A stretch of DNA of 64,000 nt from the IMG/VR virus record IMGVR_UViG_3300033996_001430, positions 1 through 64,000 of that record. The stretch is one strand, 5' to 3'. Of this stretch, positions 49,778-57,740 are shown in pieces (positions within the stretch are counted from its first letter, which is position 1; every line of letters starts with the position of its first letter). The position numbers and the translations under genes were made by a program. This stretch comes from a virus. A model generated the notes under the pieces. The model saw nothing but the letters and a program-made list of their open reading frames with translations. It was not told the DNA's origin and ran no database searches.

Positions 49778-50512
49778 TTAAATTTCCATTGTGGGTTTTA
49801 ACCACATTAATTTGTTTTCAAAAATATATCTTTTTAACGTTGGGTAATCGTTTAACATATCCAAAGTCAACATGGTGTCGTGTTTGAAACATTTCAACAA
49901 CTCCTCACGGATTCTTTCAGAAGAAACAACCTTCATCTTTGTTTCGTAATTGTAGTTGTTGATGTAGTAATCCAAGTGTTTCAAACTAAACCCTTTTGTG
50001 ATTGCAAATCTAATTGCTCTTAAGACACGAAGTGGATCATCATCAAATGTTTGTTTTGTTGGTAGTGGTGTACTTAAAACCATCTTCCCTAAATCCTTCA
50101 TTCCATCAAACAAATCTATAATCTCACCATCATCATCTTTTGCCATTGCGTTAACAGTGAAATCCCTACGTTCCAAATCATCTTTAAGGGTTCCTGGAAC
50201 AACGATAGGTGTTCTTGTACCTTCCACATACCCAATCTCTTTACGAGCCATTACAAAGTCTGCAACACCTTGATATTTGTGATCCTTAGGGAACTTAGCT
50301 CTAACAGTGAAACAATCAGGAGTTGAAAGAAATATCTCAAACTTTTCATTAGTAAGGAATGTCTCCAAAATAACAAACATTTCATGAGCACTTTTGTACT
50401 TTTCCAATAACGTATCACTTGGAACCGCAACATAGTCAACGTCTTTAGATTGAAGACCTAAGATCTCATCTCTAACTTTTCCACCTACCTCATAAATTTT
50501 AAATAAACTCAT
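49778..50512 (-). CDS. CCA-adding/poly(A) polymerase-type nucleotidyltransferase
   Basis: Encodes 244 residues from MSLFKIYEVGGKVRDEIL. GGKVRD and the D-x-D-like DVDYV form the class II head; RRDFTVNAMA and DDDPLRVLRAIRFA are the template and neck motifs. The C-terminal tail is short compared with cellular enzymes (about 400), as in other phage versions. It would repair or build tRNA 3' CCA ends. Confidence 0.85.
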   Translation of the reverse strand: MSLFKIYEVGGKVRDEILGLQSKDVDYVAVPSDTLLEKYKSAHEMFVILETFLTNEKFEIFLSTPDCFTVRAKFPKDHKYQGVADFVMARKEIGYVEGTRTPIVVPGTLKDDLERRDFTVNAMAKDDDGEIIDLFDGMKDLGKMVLSTPLPTKQTFDDDPLRVLRAIRFAITKGFSLKHLDYYINNYNYETKMKVVSSERIREELLKCFKHDTMLTLDMLNDYPTLKRYIFENKLMWLKPTMEI

Positions 50513-50513
50513 A

Positions 50514-50777
50514 TTACTTAGTTTCAATTATTGTGTACGTTCCTTCTATCAAACCCAAAGACGATTCTTCCTGAAATGTATATGTTTGACAAGAGTCCTT
50601 TGATGTCATTGGTCTTGTTAAATACCAAAGCTGAGTTTCTTTCCAAGTAATATTAACCAACTTTTGTCCTTTTGGTAATCTAAGGGTTCCATCCCCTCCA
50701 AAGTTTCTAACTCTTGAATTTTCTGTACAAGATGTTATCATAACACCCATTAAAATTGCTAAAAAAACTTTTTTCAT
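50514..50777 (-). CDS. Small phage lipoprotein
   Basis: Encodes 87 residues. Signal peptide with lipobox MITSC (Cys17); the mature part GGDGTLRLPKGQKLVNITWKE, LWYLTRPM, YTFQEESSLGLIEG is a conserved form in phages of Bacteroidota and others. It stops 2 nt before 49778-50512 begins. Confidence 0.72.
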   Translation of the reverse strand: MKKVFLAILMGVMITSCTENSRVRNFGGDGTLRLPKGQKLVNITWKETQLWYLTRPMTSKDSCQTYTFQEESSLGLIEGTYTIIETK

Positions 50778-50781
50778 TTTA

Positions 50782-51027
50782 CTATTTTTTATTTAAAGAT
50801 TTGTTAATTAAAGTATATGGTGGACTAATTCTTACCTGAGACCCGTCACTATTAAAGTAATATGCGGTATCACCATCAAAACTAATTGTGTCCGTTAACC
50901 ATATCGCATCTCTCATTTGGTTTGAACCTGAAGTAGAAACATTAACTTTACCATGAATTTCATACTTATATTCTTTCATGGTACAGGAAGTTATACCCAA
51001 TAACATAATAAACATTAATTTTTTCAT
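50782..51027 (-). CDS. Small lipoprotein
   Basis: Encodes 81 residues. Signal peptide with lipobox GITSC (Cys15), then KYEIHGKVNVSTSG and AIWLTDTISFDGDTAYYFNSDG. It pairs with 50514-50777 in one unit; two adjacent lipoproteins may act at the host envelope (exclusion or lysis), which is inference. Confidence 0.68.
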   Translation of the reverse strand: MKKLMFIMLLGITSCTMKEYKYEIHGKVNVSTSGSNQMRDAIWLTDTISFDGDTAYYFNSDGSQVRISPPYTLINKSLNKK

Positions 51028-51032
51028 AAATT

Positions 51033-51257
51033 TTATTCTTTGATTTTTTCGTGTTTTTCTTTAAACTTATTAAACAACTCAATTAACTCATCAAAGGAAT
51101 CAAACGACCATCTTTCTGTTTCAATTACAAAGAAGTCACCACCACCACCGTTATCAGTTTTGATTGTTAAGAATTGATCTTCCGTACTAAGGCAGTCCGA
51201 ATCTTGCGCAAACGTGAGTTTAAACTCCTGACTCAATATTTCAGCTTTTTTCACCAT
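51033..51257 (-). CDS. Hypothetical protein
   Basis: Encodes 74 residues. FLTIKTDNGGGGDFFVIETERWSFDSFDELIELFNKF is a small beta-alpha protein of a kind found in phages. No assigned function. Confidence 0.6.
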   Translation of the reverse strand: MVKKAEILSQEFKLTFAQDSDCLSTEDQFLTIKTDNGGGGDFFVIETERWSFDSFDELIELFNKFKEKHEKIKE

Positions 51258-51288
51258 ATCTTATTTTTATCAAAGATATGAATTATTT

Positions 51289-51591
51289 TTAGATAAACCT
51301 AATACTACCTTCAAAATTTTCAACCTCACATACACCTTCATCAATAGATAATATTCTATCAATATCCTCAGGGGTTAGTTTCAACTTATCTGGTCTTGCA
51401 TGGATCTTAAAACTTTTTGTTAAGGTTAATTTTGGATCCTTAATCAAATTTAATACTGTTTCGTTTTCACACTTAACAATCATTGGATATTGTCCGTTTA
51501 CCGTTACAATAGCGTCATCCCCAACAAAAATTTCTTCCGTTGATCCAAGATAAGGTTTCTCATCAATTACAAATAATTTTACTCTACTCAT
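51289..51591 (-). CDS. Hypothetical protein
   Basis: Encodes 100 residues from MSRVKLFVIDEKPYLGSTEE; the longer ORF upstream runs through 51584-51895 and is not used. Beta-rich (DDAIVTVNGQYPMIVKCENE). Overlaps its upstream neighbour by 8 nt. Confidence 0.6.
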   Translation of the reverse strand: MSRVKLFVIDEKPYLGSTEEIFVGDDAIVTVNGQYPMIVKCENETVLNLIKDPKLTLTKSFKIHARPDKLKLTPEDIDRILSIDEGVCEVENFEGSIRFI

Positions 51592-51895
51592 TTTTTTTTC
51601 TGTTATATATATGATTATGATTCCAATTACCACACTGATCACAAGATTCGTAATCCGTTGAATTCTCAACATCATACTCAAACTCATCTCCATGATTGAG
51701 AATCAAATGAACAATCTCTGTCCAATCATTCATACTTAATTTATTTTTTATTGATCTTAGGTTATCAATCAATTTATCCTGCAAATCATTTATTATCTCA
51801 GGACTCCTATTGTCGTACTCATGGATAAATAATGATTCATCATCTATCTCAACATCAACACCAAAACAATTTTCACTTAAACCAATCTTATTCAT
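51584..51895 (-). CDS. Hypothetical protein with CxxC and His
   Basis: Encodes 103 residues. The tail YESCDQCGNWNHNHIYN holds CxxC plus His residues, a possible zinc site. Helical centre. Overlaps the genes on both sides. Confidence 0.58.
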   Translation of the reverse strand: MNKIGLSENCFGVDVEIDDESLFIHEYDNRSPEIINDLQDKLIDNLRSIKNKLSMNDWTEIVHLILNHGDEFEYDVENSTDYESCDQCGNWNHNHIYNRKKNE

Positions 51896-52206
51896 ATCCT
51901 TAAATCATTTTTTGCGTTCATATCCATAATATAATTCTTTAAATTTTTAATTAAAGATTCAGAATCACATTTTTCGTACATACCAGGATATCTTTTTGAT
52001 AATTCGTTTGTTTCCTCCATGTCACGACAACTTGTTAATATATCCAATAACATAGATCTTAACATATGTTCTTTATCGTATGAATCCTCAATCTTCCTTT
52101 GAAGTACCTCGTCTTCAAGTTCTCTTGTGTACTCAACAAGTTCTTGAACTTCAGGTTCATCCATTAGATGTTTATTATTTCTGAATATTTGATTTATGTT
52201 CTTCAT
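51892..52206 (-). CDS. Hypothetical helical protein
   Basis: Encodes 104 residues from MKNINQIFRNNKHLMDEPEV. Strongly helical, with a Glu/Arg-rich middle. It overlaps 52175-52561 by about 30 nt. Unrecognised. Confidence 0.55.
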   Translation of the reverse strand: MKNINQIFRNNKHLMDEPEVQELVEYTRELEDEVLQRKIEDSYDKEHMLRSMLLDILTSCRDMEETNELSKRYPGMYEKCDSESLIKNLKNYIMDMNAKNDLRI

Positions 52207-52561
52207 AATGTTTATTACATAATGTTCTATACCAACCAATATCTGTTCTCATATCTCCCTTTTCCCCACAGGTTTCACAAATCTCATAACTTTGATTTTC
52301 AGCCAATGTTATTCTTTTAAAAATTTCATCAGATCCGGCATTGATGTAAAATCTTAACCCACCAAACTTTTCTTTAACCTGACATAATTGTTTGTCCCAA
52401 CCAAGTTTTATTAGATCTTCAATCAGTTCTTTAATCAATGGGTACCATCCACTATCAACATCAAACACCTCGCAGTGTTTAATAGTTGGTCTGTCTGAGT
52501 AATACCCATTCTCAAGCCCGCCTATAGATTCAAGAAATTCATTCATTTCATCTTTACTCAT
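52175..52561 (-). CDS. Conserved zinc-binding phage protein
   Basis: Encodes 128 residues. GWYPLIKELIEDL, CQVKEKFGGLRFYIN, and CETCGEKGDMR with CNKHYEEH are a pattern seen repeatedly in phage proteins. CxxC and CxxH should bind zinc. Function unknown. Confidence 0.7.
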   Translation of the reverse strand: MSKDEMNEFLESIGGLENGYYSDRPTIKHCEVFDVDSGWYPLIKELIEDLIKLGWDKQLCQVKEKFGGLRFYINAGSDEIFKRITLAENQSYEICETCGEKGDMRTDIGWYRTLCNKHYEEHKSNIQK

Positions 52562-53138
52562 CTCTCAGAAACTTTAATATTTTTTCTTTAATACTTAATT
52601 GTTTAATACCTTCACTACTTTTTGGAGTTAAAACAAAATTATCAATTCCCCAGTTTTTCCAGTCCTCACCATTCTTACCCATATTAAGATCGTCAACCGC
52701 AACCCAATGTGTTACTTCAGGGTGATCGTGTAGGTATTGGGTAATCTCAATAACACGAGTCATTTCCAAATTCCATCTTGGTGACCAAACCCAAACTTGA
52801 TCGTTATACCAAGTACACTGACCAAGATTAGTAGTTACCGCAATTGGTCGTTTGATGATCCCCTGACTTTCGTAGTAGTCACCAAGTTCTTCAAGAGTTG
52901 CGTGTAATTTCCAATCAGACGATACAACAATTTCAGCACCTGTCTCTTCAAGGATCTCATTAAGGATTTTAACCGCTTTCTTATCAAAGTCATCAAATCT
53001 TACAGATACCGGAGCATCTTTACGTTCCTTACTTGAATCAGGATTTGCTGAACGATATTTCGCCCATTTCTTTGTTCGTCCACCCCAATTGTTGGAGAGA
53101 CAAATTACACCATCGTTATCTAGAACTAATACTTTCAT
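52554..53138 (-). CDS. HAD-fold protein of the RNA-repair-associated type
   Basis: Encodes 194 residues. LVLDNDGVICL (HAD motif I, Asp7 and Asp9), FDKKAVKILNEILEETGAEIVVSSDWK (motif II) and WVAVDDLNMG (motif IV) fit HAD domains that occur in Swiss-army-knife RNA-repair proteins. It may be a phosphatase acting on nucleic-acid ends. Overlaps 52175-52561 by 8 nt. Confidence 0.72.
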   Translation of the reverse strand: MKVLVLDNDGVICLSNNWGGRTKKWAKYRSANPDSSKERKDAPVSVRFDDFDKKAVKILNEILEETGAEIVVSSDWKLHATLEELGDYYESQGIIKRPIAVTTNLGQCTWYNDQVWVWSPRWNLEMTRVIEITQYLHDHPEVTHWVAVDDLNMGKNGEDWKNWGIDNFVLTPKSSEGIKQLSIKEKILKFLRDE

Positions 53139-53140
53139 AA

Positions 53141-53416
53141 TTACATTATTGATCCTTTAATTTTAAAAACATATTCAATCCATTCTTCAATTATCTCATA
53201 TAAGTCATCTAACATTTCATCATCAATGTTTAACGCTTTACATATTGGTTGAACAAAATTTTTATATTCCAAATATATAACCTTTTCTTTTATGTTAAAT
53301 CTAAAATAAATCTCACCTTCTTTATGATAACAAAGATTTTTTGGACTACACACTAATTCACCATAATGTGTATCTAAAAAATTTAAAATAACAAATATTT
53401 TATTTTCTCCTATCAT
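53141..53416 (-). CDS. Hypothetical protein
   Basis: Encodes 91 residues, alpha/beta, MIGENKIFVILNFLDTHYGE. The helical C-terminal half (DDEMLDDLYEIIEEWIEYVF) is acidic. Unrecognised. Confidence 0.58.
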   Translation of the reverse strand: MIGENKIFVILNFLDTHYGELVCSPKNLCYHKEGEIYFRFNIKEKVIYLEYKNFVQPICKALNIDDEMLDDLYEIIEEWIEYVFKIKGSIM

Positions 53417-53513
53417 TTATAAACTTATTAAATGGATGGTCCTTATCTTTATTAATTTTCCCCATAAAAACAGAGATTATTATGATTAACAAAAAAAGTA
53501 TAAGTCCTACCAT
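53400..53513 (-). CDS. Tiny membrane protein
   Basis: Encodes 37 residues, MVGLILFLLIIIISVFMGKI and a basic tail. One helix. Overlaps the start of 53141-53416 by 17 nt. Small, but the hydrophobic segment and gene packing make it plausible. Confidence 0.45.
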   Translation of the reverse strand: MVGLILFLLIIIISVFMGKINKDKDHPFNKFINDRRK

Positions 53514-53543
53514 ATTGCAAATATAGTGAATTAATTCCAAATA

Positions 53544-53569
53544 AAAAACCCCACCTGGTAAGATGGGGT
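53544..53569 (-). terminator. Rho-independent terminator
   Basis: AAACCCCA/TGGGGTTT stem with a T-run on the minus strand, after the large gene at 53589. Confidence 0.85.
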
Positions 53570-53588
53570 TTAAAAATGTGTTAATATT

Positions 53589-55085
53589 TTACTTTTTACC
53601 ACATATTTTCTTAACATCTTCGTCATTGATGGTTTTGTTCTTTGTTTTTTCTTCTAATGCCTTTTCCGTTTCTTCTCCGAACTTACCATCAACACCAACA
53701 CCTAAACATTTTTGTAATTGCACTATTCTTGGTCCTTTACATCCTTTATGATATTCACCATTACAATTCACATACTCACTTTTTCCTGTCCCGTCATTAC
53801 CACCACCTGATGAACTTGGATCACATTTCCAATCAGAGTTTTTATAATCTTCCACAGATTTATGACCACATTTTTTAGCCTTTACTAATAAATCTTCTGA
53901 TTGTAAAACGTTACATTTAGGATCGTTAGGTATTTTTTTACAATATTTTTTTAAATTCTCAGCACATTCTTCAACGTGATCTTTACAATATTCTTCAGAT
54001 TCAGTTTGTGCGTATTTTTTAGTCATATCAACTAATGGTTCAGCAATGCCTTCCCAACCATAATCAAAATCACCATTTAACGCCTCTAACAAAGATTCTC
54101 CAAATGTATTTTCATATTTTTCACCTACCGCACAAAAATCACCAGGACTTTTAAATGATTTGAATACACCGTAAACCGCTTCTTCATCTGTACCCAAACC
54201 TTCCATGGCATGATATAATATCCCTGAATTCTTTTTAACCTCTGTATCACTCATATATCTTTTCCACTTATCCTTGTCACTACTTGATTGACAAATATCA
54301 AATAATTTTTCAACCATACCCATTTTATCGTCTTTTGTGTACGCCCAAACACCTAAAGCCGCGATACTCGCAACACCAATTATTGCCCAACCAACAGGAC
54401 CTAAACCTAAAAAAGTAGCCGCAGCCGCTGCCGCTTCACCACCACCAACCGCAGCGGCCGCTCCTGCCCCTACCGCGACCTCAGTACCTACCACCGCCGC
54501 AGCTTCCGCTCCTCCTACCACCGCCGCAGCTTCCGCTCCTCCTACTACTGCCGCGGTTTCCGCTCCTCCTACTACCGCCGCAGTTTCCGCACCTACCGCC
54601 GCAGCTTCTGCTCCTACCGCAGCTTCCGCTCCTACCGCAGCTTCCGCTCCCGCAACTTCAGCACCTACCGCAGATTCGGCTCCTGCAACTTCAGCACTTG
54701 ACGCAGCATTTTTTCCTATACCTGTGACTGATTTTACTACTTTACCTCCTCCAACAGTGTTTGTTGCAGTTTGAACGTTTTTATTAGACGCAACATCTTT
54801 TACCGCATCAATAACCTTTTCAGGTTTATTAATCCATTTTGAACCTTTAGGTGTTTTTCCTTTATCAACGGCAGAATCAAAAATATCACCATCTGGTGTC
54901 CTAAATCTTCTTGGTTTACCATCTGAAGTCCCATAAATATTAGTACCGGAATCACTATCTAAACTTTTTAATATATCAGCATAACCTTCATAACCTTCTT
55001 GTTCATTTAATGTCTTAGAACGATCGTAACCCATAAGGTTTTTAATCCTATTTAACTCCTCAAGTATAAGTTTTTTATCTTTCAT
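53589..55085 (-). CDS. Leader-peptide virion-like protein: Ala-rich repeats, annexin-like motif, PG-binding domain
   Basis: Encodes 498 residues. Leader MKDKKLILEELNRIKNLMGY with a later L-N-E (TLNEQ) is a class B variant. Residues about 130-225 are Ala/Gly/Val repeats (AETAAVVGGAE units) leading to a membrane-like helix (LGPVGWAIIGVASIAALGVWA). GILYHAMEGLGTDEEAVYGV (about 283-302) resembles an annexin repeat. A Cys-rich region and a C-terminal peptidoglycan-binding domain follow (about 450-490). Likely an injected or tail-associated wall-penetration protein. Confidence 0.7.
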   Translation of the reverse strand: MKDKKLILEELNRIKNLMGYDRSKTLNEQEGYEGYADILKSLDSDSGTNIYGTSDGKPRRFRTPDGDIFDSAVDKGKTPKGSKWINKPEKVIDAVKDVASNKNVQTATNTVGGGKVVKSVTGIGKNAASSAEVAGAESAVGAEVAGAEAAVGAEAAVGAEAAAVGAETAAVVGGAETAAVVGGAEAAAVVGGAEAAAVVGTEVAVGAGAAAAVGGGEAAAAAATFLGLGPVGWAIIGVASIAALGVWAYTKDDKMGMVEKLFDICQSSSDKDKWKRYMSDTEVKKNSGILYHAMEGLGTDEEAVYGVFKSFKSPGDFCAVGEKYENTFGESLLEALNGDFDYGWEGIAEPLVDMTKKYAQTESEEYCKDHVEECAENLKKYCKKIPNDPKCNVLQSEDLLVKAKKCGHKSVEDYKNSDWKCDPSSSGGGNDGTGKSEYVNCNGEYHKGCKGPRIVQLQKCLGVGVDGKFGEETEKALEEKTKNKTINDEDVKKICGKK

Positions 55086-55119
55086 AAAATGTTTTTAATA
55101 TAAATATGTGATAAAATAG

Positions 55120-55146
55120 AAACCCCCATCAAAATGAAGGGGGTTT
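55120..55146 (-). terminator. Rho-independent terminator
   Basis: AAACCCCC/GGGGGTTT stem (inner CAT/ATG) with T-rich flank on the minus strand, after 55158-55349. Confidence 0.85.
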
Positions 55147-55157
55147 TATAATTTGTT

Positions 55158-55349
55158 TTACCATTTACTCACATCTGTAAGATCTAAAGTTGCATTTGCT
55201 AATTTACTATAGACCTCTACTATTTGTCCAATACCATTTGAGGTGAATTTATATTCATACTGACCATATTCACCGTAGATAACCTTTATGTGTTCTTTCC
55301 ACTCATCCAATTTTTTAACCTGATCATCATCTAATGTAAATGTTTTCAT
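55158..55349 (-). CDS. Small conserved hypothetical protein
   Basis: Encodes 63 residues. MKTFTLDDDQVKKLDEWKEHIKV and YEYKFTSNGIGQIVEVYSKLA form a small alpha-beta protein seen in phages. Function unknown. Confidence 0.62.
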   Translation of the reverse strand: MKTFTLDDDQVKKLDEWKEHIKVIYGEYGQYEYKFTSNGIGQIVEVYSKLANATLDLTDVSKW

Positions 55350-55360
55350 ATTATATTTTT

Positions 55361-56356
55361 TTAAATTGGTAAATCATCACCAACCTCAATAGGGTTTCTT
55401 GGTCTTAATGTCTGTAATCTTTGTCTTAAATATTCTAACCCTTCATCTTGAATAATGCCCAGGTCATTGGTTCTTTCTTGTACATGATTTATTATCCCCT
55501 CCCCCATCATTTCTACCGGTATTGGTTCTTCACGACCAACCATTTCTTCTTCCGGCTCCTCATACCCACGATATTTTTTTAACTTTTCCAATTCACTTTC
55601 ACTAAATAACTTATAGTTAAAATTTTTATCTTTAACATCAGATTTTATTTCACTAAACAACTTATGTAATAATTCAAACGGAAGTCCTGTCTCCATTGAA
55701 TCTATTCTATCATCTTTTTGATCGTAGATATGAATTTGTTGTTTACCATGGAAAAACCCAAATTTAAAATTATTTATTTTATCAATTACATATACAAGTA
55801 CTCCATCTCTTGAGTGATTATAAAAGTAACTAGGGTCATGAACTGAAGCAGTACACCATTTTGTTTGATACCCATAAGATACAGATGCTTCATATGTTAA
55901 TGGTTTAATACATAAATATTGATCATCCTCATAAACAACTTTTACTTCTTTTTTTGCCTTTTTAAATAGATCACGATTCTTAGCCATATACACCTCACTT
56001 GAGACCATATCCCAACTATCGTATTTACTAATGTCTTTTTCATTAGTTAAACCTCTCTCCATATAGTCACAAAACTCAACAAATAAATTCATCTCATCCC
56101 AACCATACAGGTGTCCAATCAATCTCTTTGTCATCCAACTATCAAAACTATTATCACCTAAAACCTCATCAAGTTTTCTTTCTCTTGGTGACGCTTCTTT
56201 AAGTACATATTTCGAATCGTTGTTAAAACTTTTTATAAGTATTTTAACCAAAAATTGAGTGTATTTTTTAGTACTACTAGTATCTAGTTTACCCATCAAA
56301 TCAATTAAACTAATATTAACTAATTCGTTTTCTTTTTTAATTTTTTTAATTCCCAT
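55361..56356 (-). CDS. Conserved phage protein with WCTA motif
   Basis: Encodes 331 residues. Helical N-half; YEASVSYGYQTKWCTASVHDPSYF and GVLVYVIDKINNFKFGF form a beta domain common in phage proteins of unknown role; the C-half is acidic and helical. It overlaps the next gene by 11 nt. Function unknown. Confidence 0.65.
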   Translation of the reverse strand: MGIKKIKKENELVNISLIDLMGKLDTSSTKKYTQFLVKILIKSFNNDSKYVLKEASPRERKLDEVLGDNSFDSWMTKRLIGHLYGWDEMNLFVEFCDYMERGLTNEKDISKYDSWDMVSSEVYMAKNRDLFKKAKKEVKVVYEDDQYLCIKPLTYEASVSYGYQTKWCTASVHDPSYFYNHSRDGVLVYVIDKINNFKFGFFHGKQQIHIYDQKDDRIDSMETGLPFELLHKLFSEIKSDVKDKNFNYKLFSESELEKLKKYRGYEEPEEEMVGREEPIPVEMMGEGIINHVQERTNDLGIIQDEGLEYLRQRLQTLRPRNPIEVGDDLPI

Positions 56357-56546
56357 TTTCTATATTTTTTTCTTCTAATGATGTTCCAAGTATATATAAT
56401 TCAAAAACTATTGTTATTACAATTTGAAAGAATCCACTGAATAACCACCAATTAAGTGGATTGTAATCTTTTTCAATCCATATCATAATGGCGTAAAATA
56501 AAAGGTTCTTTGAAAAGAATGCAAACGTGTTTAACTCCTGTTTCAT
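56346..56546 (-). CDS. Two-helix membrane protein
   Basis: Encodes 66 residues with hydrophobic segments at about 6-23 and 33-54. Overlaps its neighbours by one to eleven nt. Unknown function. Confidence 0.58.
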   Translation of the reverse strand: MKQELNTFAFFSKNLLFYAIMIWIEKDYNPLNWWLFSGFFQIVITIVFELYILGTSLEEKNIENGN

Positions 56547-56818
56547 TATAAAGGTAATCTATCTGCAATTTTCTTAATCAATTCTTCCTCTTCGTTTGTT
56601 AATTGATGATATGAGTTCCATATCTTGGTTAAGTTGTCTCTCAACTCTTCTTCACCTGGCGATTCTTGTTCTCCTCTAACTACTTTACGTATATTAGGAT
56701 TTATATGTTCATCTAAAATACCATCATCATATAACAATTCCGCCATACCCATTTTATCTTGACGATCCATTTCGTCATAGATATCATCTAAATCAATATT
56801 AACATTTATCCAAGCCAT
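56546..56818 (-). CDS. Hypothetical acidic protein
   Basis: Encodes 90 residues; starts MAWINVNIDLDDIYDEMD and ends in an acidic helical tail. The start recalls small phage proteins of unknown role. Confidence 0.6.
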   Translation of the reverse strand: MAWINVNIDLDDIYDEMDRQDKMGMAELLYDDGILDEHINPNIRKVVRGEQESPGEEELRDNLTKIWNSYHQLTNEEEELIKKIADRLPL

Positions 56819-56845
56819 CTGTTATTTTTTTAATAATAAGTAAAA

Positions 56846-57568
56846 TTATTCATACTTCCAAATAAATCCGCCCGATTTTTTTGTTTTATTTGATAAATTA
56901 GATTTAATATCACCTTTAATATTATTGTCCTTCATCCAATTAAAGGCATCAGTCATACAATCATATTTTTTTAAAAAATTACCATCTAAATCAAATTGTA
57001 GAACACATTTACCATTTCTCTTTTTTGACTCCGATCGTTTTTTTATTAAATCATCACTTTGTTTTACACCTTTTAAAGGGCTTACATATCCCTCAGGAAT
57101 GTTTTTAGGTGTTCCCTTTCTTAACCTATTTCTTTCCGATAAATCTGGTCTTGGTATGCCTATTTTAGATAATGCGGTTTTTGGATTTGGTTTTCCTTTA
57201 TTATGAGCAGGACGACCTTTGTATTTTTTTGAGATTAACTTTGAGAACTCGTTTCGGATCCTTTGGTATTGTCTTGAGTTTACTTTATATCTCATACCAT
57301 TCCTATCTTGGTTACACATACCCCATAACGCAAATTTCAATTTGTATTCATCAGGATGTATCTCACAAAGTAATAAATGAGCAATAAAATGTTCCTTTGC
57401 TGTTAATAATACAATGTTTGGGTGTGTTTTCCACTCTACAGTTTTTCCTTCACCACCCAAACATTTTGGGATTATGTGGTGTGATTCATAGTATACCCCA
57501 CAATTTTTAATTCTATTTTCACTCTTCGCCCTCAGGATTATCTGGTCGTACACTTTTTTGTAGTTCAT
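56846..57568 (-). CDS. HNH homing endonuclease with NUMOD motifs
   Basis: Encodes 240 residues from MNYKKVYDQIILRAK. YESHHIIPKCLGG and NIVLLTAKEHFIAHLLL form the HNH core; a NUMOD3-type region (KGRPAHNKGKPNPKTALSK) and a C-terminal NUMOD1-like motif (GGFIWKYE) follow. The last motif resembles the end of the GIY-YIG protein at 46293. Its 5' end lies inside the 3' end of 57519-57689, as expected after an endonuclease insertion. Confidence 0.82.
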   Translation of the reverse strand: MNYKKVYDQIILRAKSENRIKNCGVYYESHHIIPKCLGGEGKTVEWKTHPNIVLLTAKEHFIAHLLLCEIHPDEYKLKFALWGMCNQDRNGMRYKVNSRQYQRIRNEFSKLISKKYKGRPAHNKGKPNPKTALSKIGIPRPDLSERNRLRKGTPKNIPEGYVSPLKGVKQSDDLIKKRSESKKRNGKCVLQFDLDGNFLKKYDCMTDAFNWMKDNNIKGDIKSNLSNKTKKSGGFIWKYE

Positions 57569-57689
57569 AATATTTCTCCATAGCAATTTTATTTATTCGT
57601 TCTTTGTTACGATGGTAATACTGATTAGCCCATTTTTTTTGAGCCTCTTTTTTCTCCTCTTCCGTTTTGTATTTTTTTAATCGTCCCAT
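57519..57689 (-). CDS. Small basic phage protein, 3' end overlapped by HNH gene
   Basis: Encodes 56 residues, MGRLKKYKTEEEKKEAQKKW and on. The start resembles the N-terminus of a common phage protein family (xxRPRKYxTEEEKxEA). It overlaps the endonuclease gene by 50 nt and may have been truncated by it. Confidence 0.6.
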   Translation of the reverse strand: MGRLKKYKTEEEKKEAQKKWANQYYHRNKERINKIAMEKYYELQKSVRPDNPEGEE

Positions 57690-57694
57690 ATAAT

Positions 57695-57703
57695 ATAAAT
57701 ATA
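57695..57703 (-). promoter_or_regulatory. TATATTTAT box
   Basis: Exact 9-mer 5 nt upstream of the ATG at 57689. Confidence 0.5.
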
Positions 57704-57740
57704 TTACTAATAGAAAAAAACTAATATAAATTAATATATT

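Noticed and set aside
54337-54774. Plus-strand Ala/Pro/Thr-rich ORF
   Set aside because: It is the antisense of the Ala-Gly repeat of the virion-like protein; GC-rich repeat codons remove stops on both strands.
257-57703. T4 late promoters (TATAAATA)
   Set aside because: The recurrent box read in the direction of transcription is TATATTTAT, not TATAAATA, so I do not equate it with the T4 element.
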